Below, piece after piece: positions 24,618-37,756 of a stretch of DNA of 64,000 nt; position 1 is the first letter of the stretch; each line of letters begins with the position of its first letter. The DNA is taken from the NCBI GenBank assembly GCA_038373885.1, contig JAWZYV010011619.1:2666001-2730000 (forward strand), written 5' to 3'. The notes under the pieces were generated by a model. It was not told the origin of the DNA. It did not search any database and saw only the letters and a list, made by a program, of their open reading frames with translations. Source of the stretch: Cheiracanthium punctorium (taxonomy: Eukaryota > Arthropoda > Arachnida > Araneae > Cheiracanthiidae). A program made the translations under genes and the position numbers.

Positions 24618-25905
24618 GGGGAGTAATTCAGTTACCGGGTGTTGCCTATTTTTGGCGACTTTTTTTTCTCGCCAACACCCGCTACTTGGCACTTTTTTTT
24701 TGTTGCCAAATTTTTCACGTGTGAAACACCATTTTAGAATACGATAAAATAATACAACATGTTGAGCACTGTCAGGAAATACAAATTACTCTAACACATT
24801 AAAATTCCACAGATACTCCACTTAAAAAAAAAACAATAAAACAAAATACACCATCCATACTTAACACTAAAAATTGTCAGCAAATTCAGTAACAGGCAAT
24901 TAAAAATGAGCAAACAGTAAACCACTTTTAACTAAAAAAATTTCAGAATATTAAGCAATCTAGTTCTACAGCTTTGTAAACTATGCAACCAGTGGACCGT
25001 TTTTAACTAAAAAAACCTCAGTGGATTCAGCAACCTAGTTGTACAGCTATGTAAACTATGCAACCAGTGGACCGTTTTTAACTAAAAAAACCTCAGTGGA
25101 TTCAGCAACCTAGTTGTACAGCTATGTAAACTATGCAACCAGTGGACCGTTTTTAACTAAAGAAACCTCAGTGGATTCAGCAACCTAGTTGTACAGCTAT
25201 GTAAACTCGGCAACCAGTGGTCCGTTTTTAACTAAAAAAACCTCAGTGGATTCACCAACCTAGTTGTACAGCTATGTAAACTAGGTAACCAGTAAACCGT
25301 TTTTAACTAAAAAAACAACAGTGAATTAAGCAACCTACTCATACAGCTAATGTAAACTGGGCAAACACAGGCCCGTTTTCAACTCAAAACAACATCGGTG
25401 GATTAAATAACCTACTTATACACATTTACAATTCACATTGAAAACCTTAAGCAATTGCAAAAATTCTTTAAAAAAAAAAAACACTTACCTTTATCTAAAG
25501 AAACTCCTGAAAAATATCCAAAACGCACAACAGCTAATAACATAACACCAAAACGCTTTCTTTTACTAACTAACCACAAAACCAACATATACTAACCACA
25601 AAACACAAAACAAGAACTGACTCCAGATTTCAAATTTCCTCGTTTTAAAACCTCGGTTTACCGATTACAGTTAAATTGCCTTAACCAATCACAAAATCCC
25701 TTTACCAAACATCCTGGTATCGTTTAATGAACCCACCGAGCGTTTTTTCATCAAACTACAGCATCATCCAACACCTCAACTCAATCTACACAGGTTACAA
25801 CAGACATCTGACTCTAAGGCTAAAGTAAACAAACTTTCGACCAAACTCCAAGTTTGGCGACACATCCGCGCTTGGCGAGGACACCCGGTAACCGAATTTC
25901 CCCCC
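24618..25905. mobile_element. 1.29-kb inverted-terminal-repeat element with 6-bp target duplication
   Basis: Left end GGGGAGTAATTCAGTTACCG continues GGTGTTG. Right end reversed GGGGGGAAATTCGGTTACCG continues GGTGTCC, so about 27 bp match with 5 mismatches. Perfect ATGCAC direct repeats flank it (24612-24617, 25906-25911). Both subterminal regions have TTGGCGA motifs. The centre is a 75-bp minisatellite. No transposase is present. A 6-bp duplication does not immediately fit a common superfamily. Confidence 0.8.
24921..25420 (+). repeat. 75-bp tandem repeat (about 6.5 copies)
   Basis: The phase point ACCGTTTTTAACTAAA recurs at 24921 (diverged), 24996, 25071, 25146, 25221, 25296 and 25372, a steady 75-bp spacing. 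Central units are nearly identical, while outer units are diverged. The unit includes CAACCTAGTTGTACAGCTAT. Confidence 0.95.
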
Positions 25906-26177
25906 ATGCACGAATACAAAGTTTATGTAGTTCAGGGTATTAGGTTGTAGAAATCCATTATAAAAATTTCCATTTGTTTGAGTGACTAGAAATATCTGAT
26001 TATATTTAAATTTGTTTTCAGTCAAGATATTGTAATATCTTAAGTATATTGTATATTCTATGAATATGGCAATATATTGAAAATGGCATATGAAAGCGGA
26101 GATAAAGTACAGCTGTACTAATTTTAAATATTTTGCTGCATTAAGCACTTATGCAATTATTAAAATCAGATTTTAGT

Positions 26178-26736
26178 CCTCATGAAAGAGAGAGAAAAAA
26201 AACCCAATAAGTAAAATGTGCCCATACAATAATGAAGTGATGTACAAAGTTTGATAAACATATTCTAAAAAGTGTCAGAGATATGAAGATTAATATTTGC
26301 TGACTTAAACTACTTGTCAATGACACTCGAAGGGAAAAAAATCATATCAGAGGTTTGCATTTCAGGGATTGTATAAAAATTACAAAAGGAAATAATTTTT
26401 GCACTCCAGCAATAAATACTTACATTAAAATTTATGTATAATCCTGACCATTTATTTTTGAAGATTTTCTAAGCCATTTTATGACGACTGGCTTAAATTT
26501 TGTATATCACCTCATTAGTGCATTTGGCACATTTTACGAACAAAATTTTTTGTGCAAGGATCGTATACAAATTAAAAATGTGTAACTTTTTCAAAACTAA
26601 CCTGAAGAATTTTTTTTCTTAATTTAGTGGTTTGTCCTATCTTATTTTGAACATTTATTTTTCCAATTTATATCGCCCAGTTATCTGTAATGGATAAAAA
26701 AATTGAAGTGTGTTACTATCTTTTTGAGACATCTTG
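26178..26736. mobile_element. 5'-truncated foldback MITE (CAGGGTGTCCC-type family)
   Basis: Internal sequence CCCAATAAGTAAAATGTGCC and ATAAACATATTCTAAAAAGT aligns with the copy at 33012-33763. The right end TTTTTGAGACATCTTG is followed by TA. The left terminal segment is missing. Internal halves are inverted copies of each other (GTAAAATGTGCCC versus GGCACATTTTAC). Confidence 0.72.
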
Positions 26737-27346
26737 TATAGATGTTACAATATTAATAATTAATAGTTTTATTTAGAAATTTGATGTTTCTCGTTTCGTA
26801 GTCTCATTTTTCAATTTGTACATTGGGGGGGGGGGGGGAACAAAGAAAAAACTAATTTTAAAAGTGCTTAGATTTTTGTTTCCTTTCTTTTTTAACAAGT
26901 TGTAGCATTTAAAAAAAGTGATTTTGAAACATTATTTTATTTTTAGGTTTGTTTTATTTTTAGACACTTCATCAAATGCCTTATATTCAGATCTTTGTAC
27001 AATAATATGTATATAAAAAGATATATTTTATAAACAATGAAGTAACATTTCTTTGAATAGAAAAAGACAATCACATTTTGAAAGCATTTTATCTGTTACA
27101 TGTTGATAAATTTATCTAAAGTTATTGCATTCAAAACATGGACTCTAGTTTATTTGCTAGTCACATAATGAATTTAATTGAAACTTTTTTTTCTAAGATC
27201 ATAATCATTATTTTATTGTATTGTGATTTTATGTGTTTCTTTACTCCATTTTTAGTATAGTTTGTTTTATTTAAATGTCCGGTGACTTCATAATTATAGA
27301 ATAAAATTTATTTGAGTTGCACTTATTTATATTGAATTAATAACTG

Positions 27347-27433
27347 AATAAACTTCTATCATTATATTTGCTGTTATGTGTAATGCCGAAGATTTTGTTT
27401 GTGTAACATTTTATTCTATTGTATTGCAATAAA
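27347..27433 (+). promoter_or_regulatory. Candidate polyadenylation signals for the upstream gene
   Basis: AATAAA at 27347-27352 and 27428-27433. The second is followed by GTTACTACTTCGTGTTGC and then TTCTTTTTA, a GT/T-rich downstream element. The + strand stays T-rich up to here and changes character beyond. This would make a 3' UTR of more than 6 kb, so it is an inference. Confidence 0.45.
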
Positions 27434-27440
27434 AAAGATT

Positions 27441-28240
27441 TCTGATGTTACTACTTCGTGTTGCTTCTTTTTATTTATTTTTTTCATTATTAAAAGTTAT
27501 CAAAAACAAGAAATATACTGAATAATACATCAAGTGCAAAGTACTTTTCTACACAACTATCTTATTTGCATACAATATTTATGCTATTCCGTACTAAACA
27601 TTAAGCCATATTACTGCAAAGCTACTAATAAAGTAAAGGAAATAAAAGTATTTGAAGACACGTCAAAATGGTCACCAACAGGTCATGATGTGCAGTATGT
27701 GGAAAAAATCAACCAATAAGAAGTTTTAAGTTCCAGTTGTGTCACATGCAAAATAAAAGTATTATTTTACTTTAGCAATATTCTCTATTATTCTACATAC
27801 AGAATTGCCATCTGCCTGGGAAAATCTGGAATAGAAGGGAATATTGCAAATTTTTGCTCAAAATTTATTATCAGCATTCTGCATTTAAATGAGTCTTCTT
27901 TTGAAATAAGCTTGAAATGCTCTAAATATGATTTGACATAGGTGTGTAAAGGGTTAATTATTCATATTGCAGTTGTAAATTGTAACAACATAGTCTAGAA
28001 TTTTATCAGAAAATTCTGTAAAACCTGAGATTTTTTTTTTTTTTCAAAAATTGACGGGCAACTCTATATAGTAATTATTTTAGGGATTCATCCACAAATT
28101 AACTTATGTTTTAAAAGTTCAGTGACAACCACATATCTTTTCCATTTGATATTTGGAATCAGCATGTCAAAAGTTTTATTTTTTATTAGAAACAGTTAAA
28201 AAATGGTTCTGCATTAACATGAAAATACTGAATTTAGCTA
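27441..28240. other. Intergenic: no gene seen
   Basis: AT-rich sequence with a T-run near 28033. I see no coding pattern or transposon ends. Confidence 0.5.
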
Positions 28241-28242
28241 TA

Positions 28243-28922
28243 CAAGGTATTCCAAAAACACTGACCTAGACTTTCATTCCTTAAATATTGATCATAGACA
28301 TACAATAAACTGCTAAGATACAGGTACAAAATTTCATGGTACTGATTAAAATTTCCAGAGGATTAAATCAAAATTAAATTTTTATACGTCCCCATTGAAA
28401 AAAGTTCCCAGTCCCCTACATTAATCAAGTGATGTACAAAATTTTAGCCCCTCACCATAAAAAGGGCTAAGATATGTTTAAACAAAGCTGTTAAAAGGCT
28501 ATACAATAGTAATAATGGCTAAAGTATGTATTTATATGATCATTATTTTCTTTCATAGTTTGTGTACAGCCCATAAAACACGATCTTTCAATGTAATTTT
28601 TTTGTTCTTCAAGAGCCATTGAAAAGTGTTTAAGTCAACATATATTTATTTCCAAATCTCAGCCTTTTTATGATGAGGGGGCTGAAATTTTGTGCATCCC
28701 ATAATTAATGTATTGGACACATTTTACCTATTGGAAACTCATTTGTACAGGGTCCATATAAAAATTAAAACTTTGAATTTATTTAGATGAGATCTGTGGA
28801 AAATTTTAATCAGTAGCATGAAATTCTGCATCTTTCTTTACATAACTTTGTAATTTATTACATATGTGTATAATTCATCTTTATGGAATAAAACCCTAGA
28901 TCAGTGTTTTTGAGACACCCTG
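28243..28922. mobile_element. Foldback MITE (CAGGGTGTCTCAAAAACACT ends)
   Basis: Left CAAGGTATTCCAAAAACACTGAC and right reversed CAGGGTGTCTCAAAAACACTGAT pair, flanked by TA (28241-28242 and 28923-28924). The inverted similarity continues inward: ACATTAATCAAGTGATGTAC, AAAATTTTAGCCCCTCA and their reverse complements near 28665-28715. It is related in layout to the copies at 26178 and 33012. Confidence 0.82.
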
Positions 28923-28924
28923 TA

Positions 28925-31900
28925 CAGGATGGCCATATAGCAGGGTTTGTGGTCGCTGTGATCACCAGCGATGACTCCTTTGGATTTATTCTTATGAGGA
29001 TGTGTGAAGATTTGGGATGACATAGTTACTACAAAAGTAATTAAGTCCTTTCCCTTCATACTGCGTGTACTTCAGTGGACACGAGGTTGATGCAACTTAA
29101 GTTGTCAGCCATTGCAAGACACACACACACACGCCTCAATATGACATTTTGAACATGATTTTATGTTAACATATGCAAAGACCTATATTCATGCTTCCAA
29201 TAATTTTTTTTTCTCACACAGGATATGTTTCTACTTTTTCTCGTAAACTGTGTGTCATAGAGGTGCAGTTCTTAGAACATTTTTTACTTGCTCTAAGTGA
29301 GGAATCTTATTTTACACAGTTTATGCAGGGGATTTGTTGGGCACCCTATATAAAGTATCGGGTGGGGGGGGGCAAGAGGACCGTGAAAGTGGTTAATTGA
29401 AGTTAATTAGATTCAATTATATGTTTTATGTAAAATAATAAATAGGTTGTTTAAAAGCTTTAATCAACATTTAAAATCTTCATCATTATATCTCATCAAA
29501 CCTGCGGTTGTGCAGACTACGGGGTTTTTTTCCCCCGCTAAAATTATGTAGCGATTTTCAAAATATCCAAAAGGAAGGTAACGTTGAATTGTGAATATCT
29601 GTGATGCGATTTTGCTTTTAAACAAACTAGTTGCCTCGAAGAAATTACTTTAATTGAACTATTTTAATATTATTAGTTAGCATGGTGAAGGAATATTTAG
29701 GCTCAATACACACAGTTGCAAAACGTAAAACCACATAGACTTTAAAACTCTATTTATTGAAGACAGAAGCTTTAAAACTCTATTTATTGAAGAAGAAGCA
29801 TAAAATAAGCAATTAAATATTACAGTCTGGTGGAGACTCTGCAAAATAAAAAAAAAATAAGTCTTCTCTTAACAAGCGATAAATGGTGGAGTGACTTTAA
29901 AAAAGATGCCACACACAACTTAACATTGGGGAGAACATAAACTTGGCTGAGATAACCAACGCCAATTACAGAACTACTGTAAATTTAGACTAATAAAATC
30001 AAACCGCGAACAAATAATTTTCAAAGTTGGTGCATGGCTTCAAAATAAAGTATGCCAAATAAAGCACCAACAGAAGGGAGTAAAAATACGTTGCGATTGC
30101 AATCTGACATAAGATAATCTATTTTTAGCCCAGAAGGTTCCAGGTGGTCTGAGAAAAATGATCAGTAAAAGGCTATTGGCATGCCGTGAAAATAAAGAAA
30201 TGAGAAATGAAAGTAATGAAACATGAGAATAGAAATCAAAGTTAAAATGCTTGATTTTAAACAAATTAAATTTAAGAAACTGAAAACAAATGGGAATTAA
30301 TATTTAGTACATTCTATTTGGCACCAAATGAAAGAGAAGGAAATCTGCAAAATTAAACTTCTCATATTTTATGCATTTTTAATGAGTAATATGCTTTGGG
30401 AGGGGTTAAAAATACATTTCGTCCGAAATATTAGTAATTACTATCATAAAATTCTCTAAATATTAAAAGATAATAATAATAAACTATGCTGGTATCTACA
30501 AATACTAAAGTTAATTAGGAAGGTTTAAGAAAGTAGAATAGTATATTTGTAGCAGGCAGGCCCTTATTACCGCACATGACAACAAGGCCATGGCCTAGGA
30601 CCCCCAAATTATTAAAATAGTTTAAAGTTCTATTCCTAAAAGAAATGAGTTATGGTAAATTTTTAACAGTAATGAAAATAAAGAGATGTACTTTGACAGC
30701 ACATACCGCTGAGCAAAAGGGTTTGTTTACACTATATTCAGGGATAAAACAAATGTCATGTTAAGATCTCAAGAATTCCACCATGGAGTATTCATTGATG
30801 TGATGTCATTTGATTCATAAGCATAACTTCTACATTAAAAGCTAAAAATTTGTTAACTTTAAGTTAAAACTTTTTGTACTGGAGAATTTGAAGGTATAGC
30901 ACCTCCTCCCCCCATTACGTATGAAGTTCCAAAGAAATACTGTTATCTTATGATTTTAAGTGGTATGACCAATAAAAAATGACCGCACACGGGCCCCGCA
31001 AAAGTGCTGGGCTTAGGGCCTCCGAATGTTTTAGTCGGGCTCTGGTAGCAGTATAAAGTACATACGTGGAGCAATGTACATTTAGTATTTTTAACGAAAA
31101 ACCTAAAACAAATGATACTAGTAACTGTATTTTAAGTGCTAGAAAAAATATTTTAAAATTATAATTAATGTAATATTAAATGCATTGCTTGTGAAATTGA
31201 CATATAAGATTTCCCCAAATATTTTTTTACAGATAATGAAAACCGAGAAGATGAAAGTAATTACTTTTGGATACCTGCTTATTAAGATATGCATAATTAC
31301 GGTCGATGAAGGGGGGAAAAAACTGGAAAACATTCGATACTTGAAATAAAAAGTAATTTTTTTTCATAAAAACGGACAGAGGGGAGACTTTTTAAAATAT
31401 TAATGTTTTAAGCAAACGTGCGAGGATAAAAAAATAATAACAAAATGCACTTTTTAAACACAGCTTCATTGTATATGCATACAAACACCGCTGTTCCCGT
31501 TTTATGAGAATACGATCTTCAGCTTTTACGTTATTGATAATTGAAATTTTTTGTAAAAGATGGAGCTGGAATTTTTACTGCTTACTTTTTTTGCACACTA
31601 ATTAAAATTCCACAGCAATGTTTTAAAAGTATTATAATAATTAAAATTTGAATCTCGTAAGTTTTTTCCTTTTTTATTCGTTTTCAAACAAAACTATAAG
31701 CTTAAGAAAAAATTAAAATACAAAATTTAATTTATATATATCTATGCGCCCCCCCCCCTTCTCGAAAGAATGTTTAATTATGAACTTGATGTATTGGCAC
31801 TTATTTAATTATATTTTGTTGTATATCAAAATATTACTAGTATATTTTGATGTATGACATGGTTTATGGTGCATGGTTATTGACCTAAAACTCATATCTT

Positions 31901-31952
31901 TCTACATCTTTGATTTGCTTGTGTTGTACACTAATATACTGCGTAAAAATTC

Positions 31953-31989
<37 letters not shown>

Positions 31990-33009
31990 GTCTGAGCCCA
32001 ATGGCTAGAAAAATCAAACTCCGCAGAGTCCAATAAATTTGAACATAAATCTGAGCTTAGGCTAATTTAAGCTCAAACTGAAGCCTAATGTTATAGATAC
32101 TGATCAAAACACGCGAAATATTATAGAAATTCTTTTTTCTTTCCAAGCTTTTTTATCAGCTTGATCTGCGTATGTCGTTCTAGTTCAAAATTTGTATACG
32201 AATTTTAGCACACTTCCTATCGTCTGATCCAAATGAAGCTTTACACACGCATGTAATTCCTATGGAACTGAGTACTGCTGTTTTTAAGTTTTTGAGTACT
32301 CTTTTACAGAAAAAGCCATTAAATATTTTGTTCCACAAATTGTGTTATTTTTTGCATACGTCATCTCATAATCTTGTTCAAGCTACATCCATTATTTATC
32401 GGACATCGGATTAGATCGGATCTGATAGAGGATTATTTCTTGCATCATCGGAAAGTTTTTTCGATTCTGGGAAAGATGAAATCAATCTTGATTCTCTAGC
32501 TTAAATTTGAAGTTTTGAGTGATTTTTCGAAATAATGATCAATTATATCCTTCAATTTCTTTTTCACCGTGAAACCCAAAAAACTCTACTCTACCTATTA
32601 GAAAACTTCACTAAATATAGTGTCCTTTCCTAAACTGCTTAAAAGAGAAACAGTAAAAAACTTAAAATACTTCGTTTTTGACAATTTTTTAATCAAACAC
32701 GGTAGAATCATCTGTGGGAAAAATCATCCTCCCCATATGTCTCGATAGTATTTGAATTGTTCTATAAAAACCTCAAGTCCTTGAATGCTATCGGCCCAAA
32801 TTTCAAAATGTTGCTAACTTCAGTAACTACTTTAAGATTCTTATCTCTACCTAGAGAAATGGTTTAAATGAAGGACGATAAATATAAAAGAAGCTAGATT
32901 ATATTATGATTTCCTAAAAAAATGTGTTATTTTCATATATACTTCATACAGAATTTTTGAATTGATCGAAACACTGTGTTAAAATATCAATTATTTAAAA
33001 GAAATTATA
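28925..33009. other. Intergenic: simple repeats, no gene
   Basis: Holds (CA)n at 29118-29132, a G-run near 29363, a 31-bp direct duplication at about 29738-29800 (TTTAAAACTCTATTTATTGA twice), and a T-run of about 33 at 31954-31986. A GC-rich pair near 30552-30600 (GGCCATGGCCTAGGACCCCC) and 30988-31045 (inverse AGGCCCTAAGCCCAGC) may be ends of a decayed 0.5-kb MITE. No exon-like sequence is seen. Confidence 0.5.
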
Positions 33010-33011
33010 TA

Positions 33012-33763
33012 CAGGGCGCCCTAAAAGGAAGTAACGCACTTTAACTCTTTATCTGTTAGATATAATTGGGCAATGTAAAATGAAAAGAAATGTTCAAATT
33101 AAGGTAGGGGAAAAGACTACATTAAGAAAAAATGCTCTTCTTAACTTTTAAAAAGTAACACTTTTTAAAAATTAAGGAGATCCCCATACTTAGTTTGTAT
33201 ACGACCCCCCCCCCCGTACAAAAAAAAATTCCCAATCAGTAAAATGTAACCTATACCCTAATGAGGTGAAGTAAAAATTTGATAATTATATTCTAAAAAC
33301 TATCAGAGGTATGAAGATAAATATATGCTGAATCAAACCATTTCAAATGACTCTCGAAAGGAAAAAATAGAACGAAGTAAGCATCGAATGATCGCATTTC
33401 ATGGGTTGAACAGAAATTACGAAATAAAATATTTTTTCCATTCTAACAATAAACGTTTACATTCAAATTTATAGCTCCCGATCATCTTTGTGTAAAGATA
33501 TGAGACGTTTTATGATAAAAATCTGAAATTTTGTACATCACATCTTTAGTGTGTGGGGCACATTTTACTAGTTGGGATTTTTTTTGCATGGAGGTCGTCT
33601 TAAAAATTTTAGAAGTGAAACGTTTTGAAAATGAACGAGAGGAATATTTTTTAACGGAGTTTTAATTGCGACCTTATTTTGAACATATTTTCAATTTACA
33701 TTGCCCACTTATCTCCAATAGAGAAAGAATTAAGACCCTTTATTACCTTTTTGGGACAGCCTG
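33012..33763. mobile_element. Foldback MITE with ~75-bp inverted ends
   Basis: Left CAGGGCGCCCTAAAAGGAAG and right reversed CAGGCTGTCCCAAAAAGGTA pair and stay similar for about 75 bp, to TGGGCAATGTAAA. TA flanks at 33010-33011 and 33764-33765 fit a Tc1/mariner-type target. Inner halves pair too (CAGTAAAATGTAACC with GGCACATTTTACTAG). It is the fullest copy of the family also seen at 26178. Confidence 0.85.
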
Positions 33764-33765
33764 TA

Positions 33766-35760
33766 TATTTCATTTAAATAAGTTCTGTAAACAGTTCTCT
33801 TTTAAATAAAAAACTGTGTAAATATGCTTTTCACTTTTTAGTTTTTTTTTCTTCATTTCAAGCTTTTTTTTTTTTTTTTAAACTTTTCAATTCGATTTCA
33901 AAATTTTTAGAGGAGCTTTAATTCATTTCCTATCGCCCAGTAGAGCTGATACAGAATTAAACCGATTACCCAGAGTTACTATGTTCGGAATATTTAGTTC
34001 GCTCCCTTAAAATGACCAGGAATAAATTGAGAAATGTTACATTTTTTCCTTACTCCATTTTTAATTACTTTTTAGCAGTTTTAATAATTTTTTTGCGCAT
34101 AAATGTAACAAAATATTTACCAAAAGTTTGTTGTGAATAAGCATTGCTTAAAAAACAATATTTTAGATTAACCAATACGTAATTAACTAGAAAGCAAGTG
34201 CCAAGAAGCTGTACTACGCTGCAAATAAATTTTTATCAGTGATAAAGTTTTACTTTTACTGGTAAATATTTCTGTTTAACTGTACAACCATAACGTGATT
34301 TTGAGAGAAGTTCCTATAAATAATAAACCTCTAAATATTATTCATTTTTTAGATATATTAGTTTATTACAATCTCAAGAGTCTTTATTTTTTTTTTTTTT
34401 ATAAGAGTATCTTTCCAAAAAATTCTCTTTTAACATACAAGTTTAATTACATTAGAAAAATACGTAATACGTTCATAATTTATGTATGGTTAATATGACT
34501 GTACATTATATTCGTTTATAGTAATTTTGCATCGATTATAAAGTTTTTTTTTTTTTAACTGTTCGGTTGAAAAAAAAAAACTAGACTTCTTACTATACAT
34601 ACTCTTAAACTTCTTAAGCTTGATACACATATTCCGAATATTTTAATTTTGGTTAGACAGAGAAAATAGTGATTTACTTTTGAATCCTCCTCCCCCCCCT
34701 CATATATCTATTAAGCGTTTAATCACAATTGTGCAAAGATTTGACGTAAGTAAAAATTAAAGTCATTATGTATAAAAAAAATATAACTTTTTAAACAATT
34801 AACATCCACTCCCTCCCGCCTAACAGTTATAACAACAGTGTTTATAGAACTTGAGGATATAACAAAACATTAACGCCTTTAGAAATATTCTGACATTTTA
34901 AAGAAATCTTTTCATAAACACAATGGCAACTCAGTGGCAGAAAGAAATGGACTTTTTTTCTTCCTTTTAATATTTCAATGTTAAGCGTTATTAGAAACGC
35001 TTAGAATTCGAATGTTATTTTCTTTCGAAACGCATCTCATTTTACCCGATTCTTTCAAGCATCTGCAGACATCCTTCCTTTTGCTAGAAGTAATAGTAAC
35101 AGTGGATGTGGAATAACGGATGCTGCGCCTTTTTCCATTGGGGGAAAATTTTGAATCAAGAAAATTTTGGCGTTACTCTTCCCTTCGAAAATAAACCAAG
35201 AATATCTCATTTTATGGAAATATTTTTGGCAGCTGAGGTTAGTGTAATCACATTGACGAGTTTAACTGTGTTGATATCAAGTTCAAATGTTATACGAATA
35301 CCTGATCCAAAATATTGCAGAACGTTATTGATGCTAATTGATTAGTATATATATTTGTAAATATTCATATTTGCATAGATAATTAGTAAAGATATATATA
35401 TTTAGTAATTCACTTAATAGTATCGATACATGTCAGGATTAAGTAATAAATACTATTTAAAAATTAAAATAAAAGAACTCGCCATTTTTTATTTCAAAAG
35501 CGTGTTTTTAATAAATTTTTGGCAACGATAAATTCTGTGAGTACCACTGGGTTTTAAATTCAAATAATACGAAAAAAGAGTCCGAGAAAATTTTACCGTA
35601 TTAACGAATTATAACCTTAAGAGAATTTCCTTTGCTTTGTTGCTACTGAATTTCAAGGGGAGTTGCAATTTACATTAAAAACAGTCTCAAAAATCAATGG
35701 AGTATTTTCCATACTTTACTATCTAAGGGGATTATTAACAATAAAATAATAAAAGAAATA
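33766..35760. other. Intergenic: no gene seen
   Basis: AT-rich with T-runs (33862-33878, 34385-34400, 34541-34556). An open frame at 35106-35345 has ordinary-looking composition but no splice context or family signature. Confidence 0.45.
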
Positions 35761-35764
35761 ACAA

Positions 35765-35940
35765 TAAGTAATACCACATTTTAAGTCATTAAATTTGCCC
35801 TATTACAAATAAGTAGGGAAGCGTAGAACAAATAAGCAATACCACATATTTCAATCCATTAAATTTGACCTAGTACAAGCAGAACTAGAGAAGCAAATAA
35901 GAGCAATACCACTTTTCATTCCATTAAATTTGCTCATATT
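35765..35940 (+). repeat. Degenerate ~67-bp tandem repeat (three units)
   Basis: ATACCAC recurs at 35771, 35839 and 35906. Each is followed by a diverged block and ATTAAATTTG(A/C)CC. Periods are 68 and 67. Confidence 0.8.
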
Positions 35941-36069
35941 TTGTCTTACCTCTCGCTGTACTACTATAAAAAGTTTAAAGATATGAGAGACATCCCAGTT
36001 CAAAAATCTATAAAAATGGCCCACGTCATGGTGACTCTGAATTTGATGAGGATACGTAAACTATAGATT

Positions 36070-36128
36070 GATAATAAGATATCTTAAGATAATCTTATCT
36101 TAAGATAAGATCTTAAGATAAGATAGTT
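36070..36128. repeat. Overlapping TATCTTAAGATA palindromes
   Basis: Several TCTTAAGATA-type palindromes are stacked within about 50 bp, so the segment can form alternative hairpins. Confidence 0.75.
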
Positions 36129-36131
36129 GAG

Positions 36132-37660
36132 AATCTTATATATAATAAAATCCGAGAGTAAACATTGTATGTAGCTAGGTTTGTAGGTAGGTTTGTGACC
36201 ACCAATCTTTTTGCGCCCGTCGCTCGATCGCATTGCGACGAGACGGTTGGTCGCAGACCTACCGAATTTTGCATACGGCTTCACTAGGATAGATCCTAAC
36301 ACGCCTCGGAGCGATTTTTTCGAAATTCGAATTAGAAAAGGTTTTATTTTATGTTTTGTCCGATTTTTAGCGATTTTTCTTGCATAATACGTAATAACAC
36401 CGGTCATTGCACTCGCAGTAAAACGATGTTTGCATCATCGGACAGAGGAGAAAATTTTCTTTCGAAAACAGTTTGTTTTGACTATGTAACATATTTTGCC
36501 GATTTTTGGGGAATTTTTAAAAATAATTTCTCTTTTGACGAAGTTTGCGTAAAATAATTTTAAAACCGTTGCATCTTTAATTCTATCCGTCATAACTTTT
36601 TTATATTGTGGCTAAAGACGGAGCATACAATTCGCCCACTTTTAAAAGAAGAACGGAGGAAAAATATAAATTAGGAGATTTTTTACGAATTTTTATGTAA
36701 AGAAGGATTTTTATTTCAAAAAAAGCTGCTTCAAGATTTCGGTATGATATCTTCCGCTATGGTTGTCTTGGGAACAGTAACAATGAATAAAATTGCCAGT
36801 TGAAAAAAATAAATAAAATTACTTTAAAATAACTGAATTTTCGCATGCGAAATCTACATCATTTTCGTGTAACGAGTTTAAAACCCCTTTCGAAACTCAA
36901 TCAGAATAATGGAGTCACACGCACCTACGAAATAATTCCATGTTTTATATTACGTTGCCAGAAAAAGAAATGAATGCTGTTTTTTAAACAATGAATTACC
37001 CAGCATTATTTTCGATTGAGTTTTTAAACGGGACACATTTTCGAATTGCAAGAAATATTTTGCGGAGCTAAATACGTCAATCTGACAAGAATTGTGCATA
37101 AAAATGTATGGAAAGCTGTTTTAATGGCAACGATAAAGTGAAACGATTATCGTTTATGCTAATGCGTAAATTGCAAAGAATCGCCAAACAATAAAAGACT
37201 ACATTCGTAGCAAATATCTAAACCGTTTCTTTAAATTAAGCATTAAAGATGGAAAAACGAAAATATATTGGTATCAGTAAAAGAAAGTATAAGTAATAGT
37301 TAGTAGATATGCTAGGGCAATATTGATCAAAGCACAATATACTGCATTAATAAATACTTCGTGAAACTATTCGTTTCTATTCGTTTTTCAACAGCCGTCT
37401 TACATCACAGCTAACTAAACATTAAATAATTTTAAGTCGCGTTAATATATCCCGCGGTAGTTTCCACAGAAAACACAGTATCTGAACTTTTTTTTTCTTG
37501 GAGATTCTGTTTTGTCACAAGTAGTTATGGTCACATTTTAGGAAAATTTTCTCCTCTTGCTTTGCGAAGAGCGGGTACACAACTATTTAATTATAAAATA
37601 AAACGGTTCTCCACATCATGTAGTATCTAAGGTTTAATAAATATGGGATTTACATCATAA
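36132..37660 (+). mobile_element. Possible Helitron/Helentron-like 5' fragment
   Basis: Begins ATCTTATATATAATAAAATC, then repeated GTAGGTAGGTTTGTGACC and a GC-rich block CGCCCGTCGCTCGATCGCAT with an inverted CGACGAGACGG. An A/T-rich TATATAA lead followed by GTTTGT repeats is how many arthropod Helentron 5' ends look. I found no 3' hairpin/CTAG end and no Rep/helicase motif, so this is tentative. Confidence 0.3.
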
Positions 37661-37756
37661 AGTGCTTTACTGTACTTATTACAGCTAATGCTTGGAGTGA
37701 TTCAGCCCCGTTGTATTCAAGTACAAAACAGTGTCCGATATCACCTAAAGCGTTCC

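Noticed and set aside
30552..31045. 0.5-kb MITE suggested by GC-rich GGCCTAGG/AGGCCCTAAGCC pair
   Set aside because: The inverted match is too patchy and no target duplication is visible. Mentioned only in the intergenic entry.
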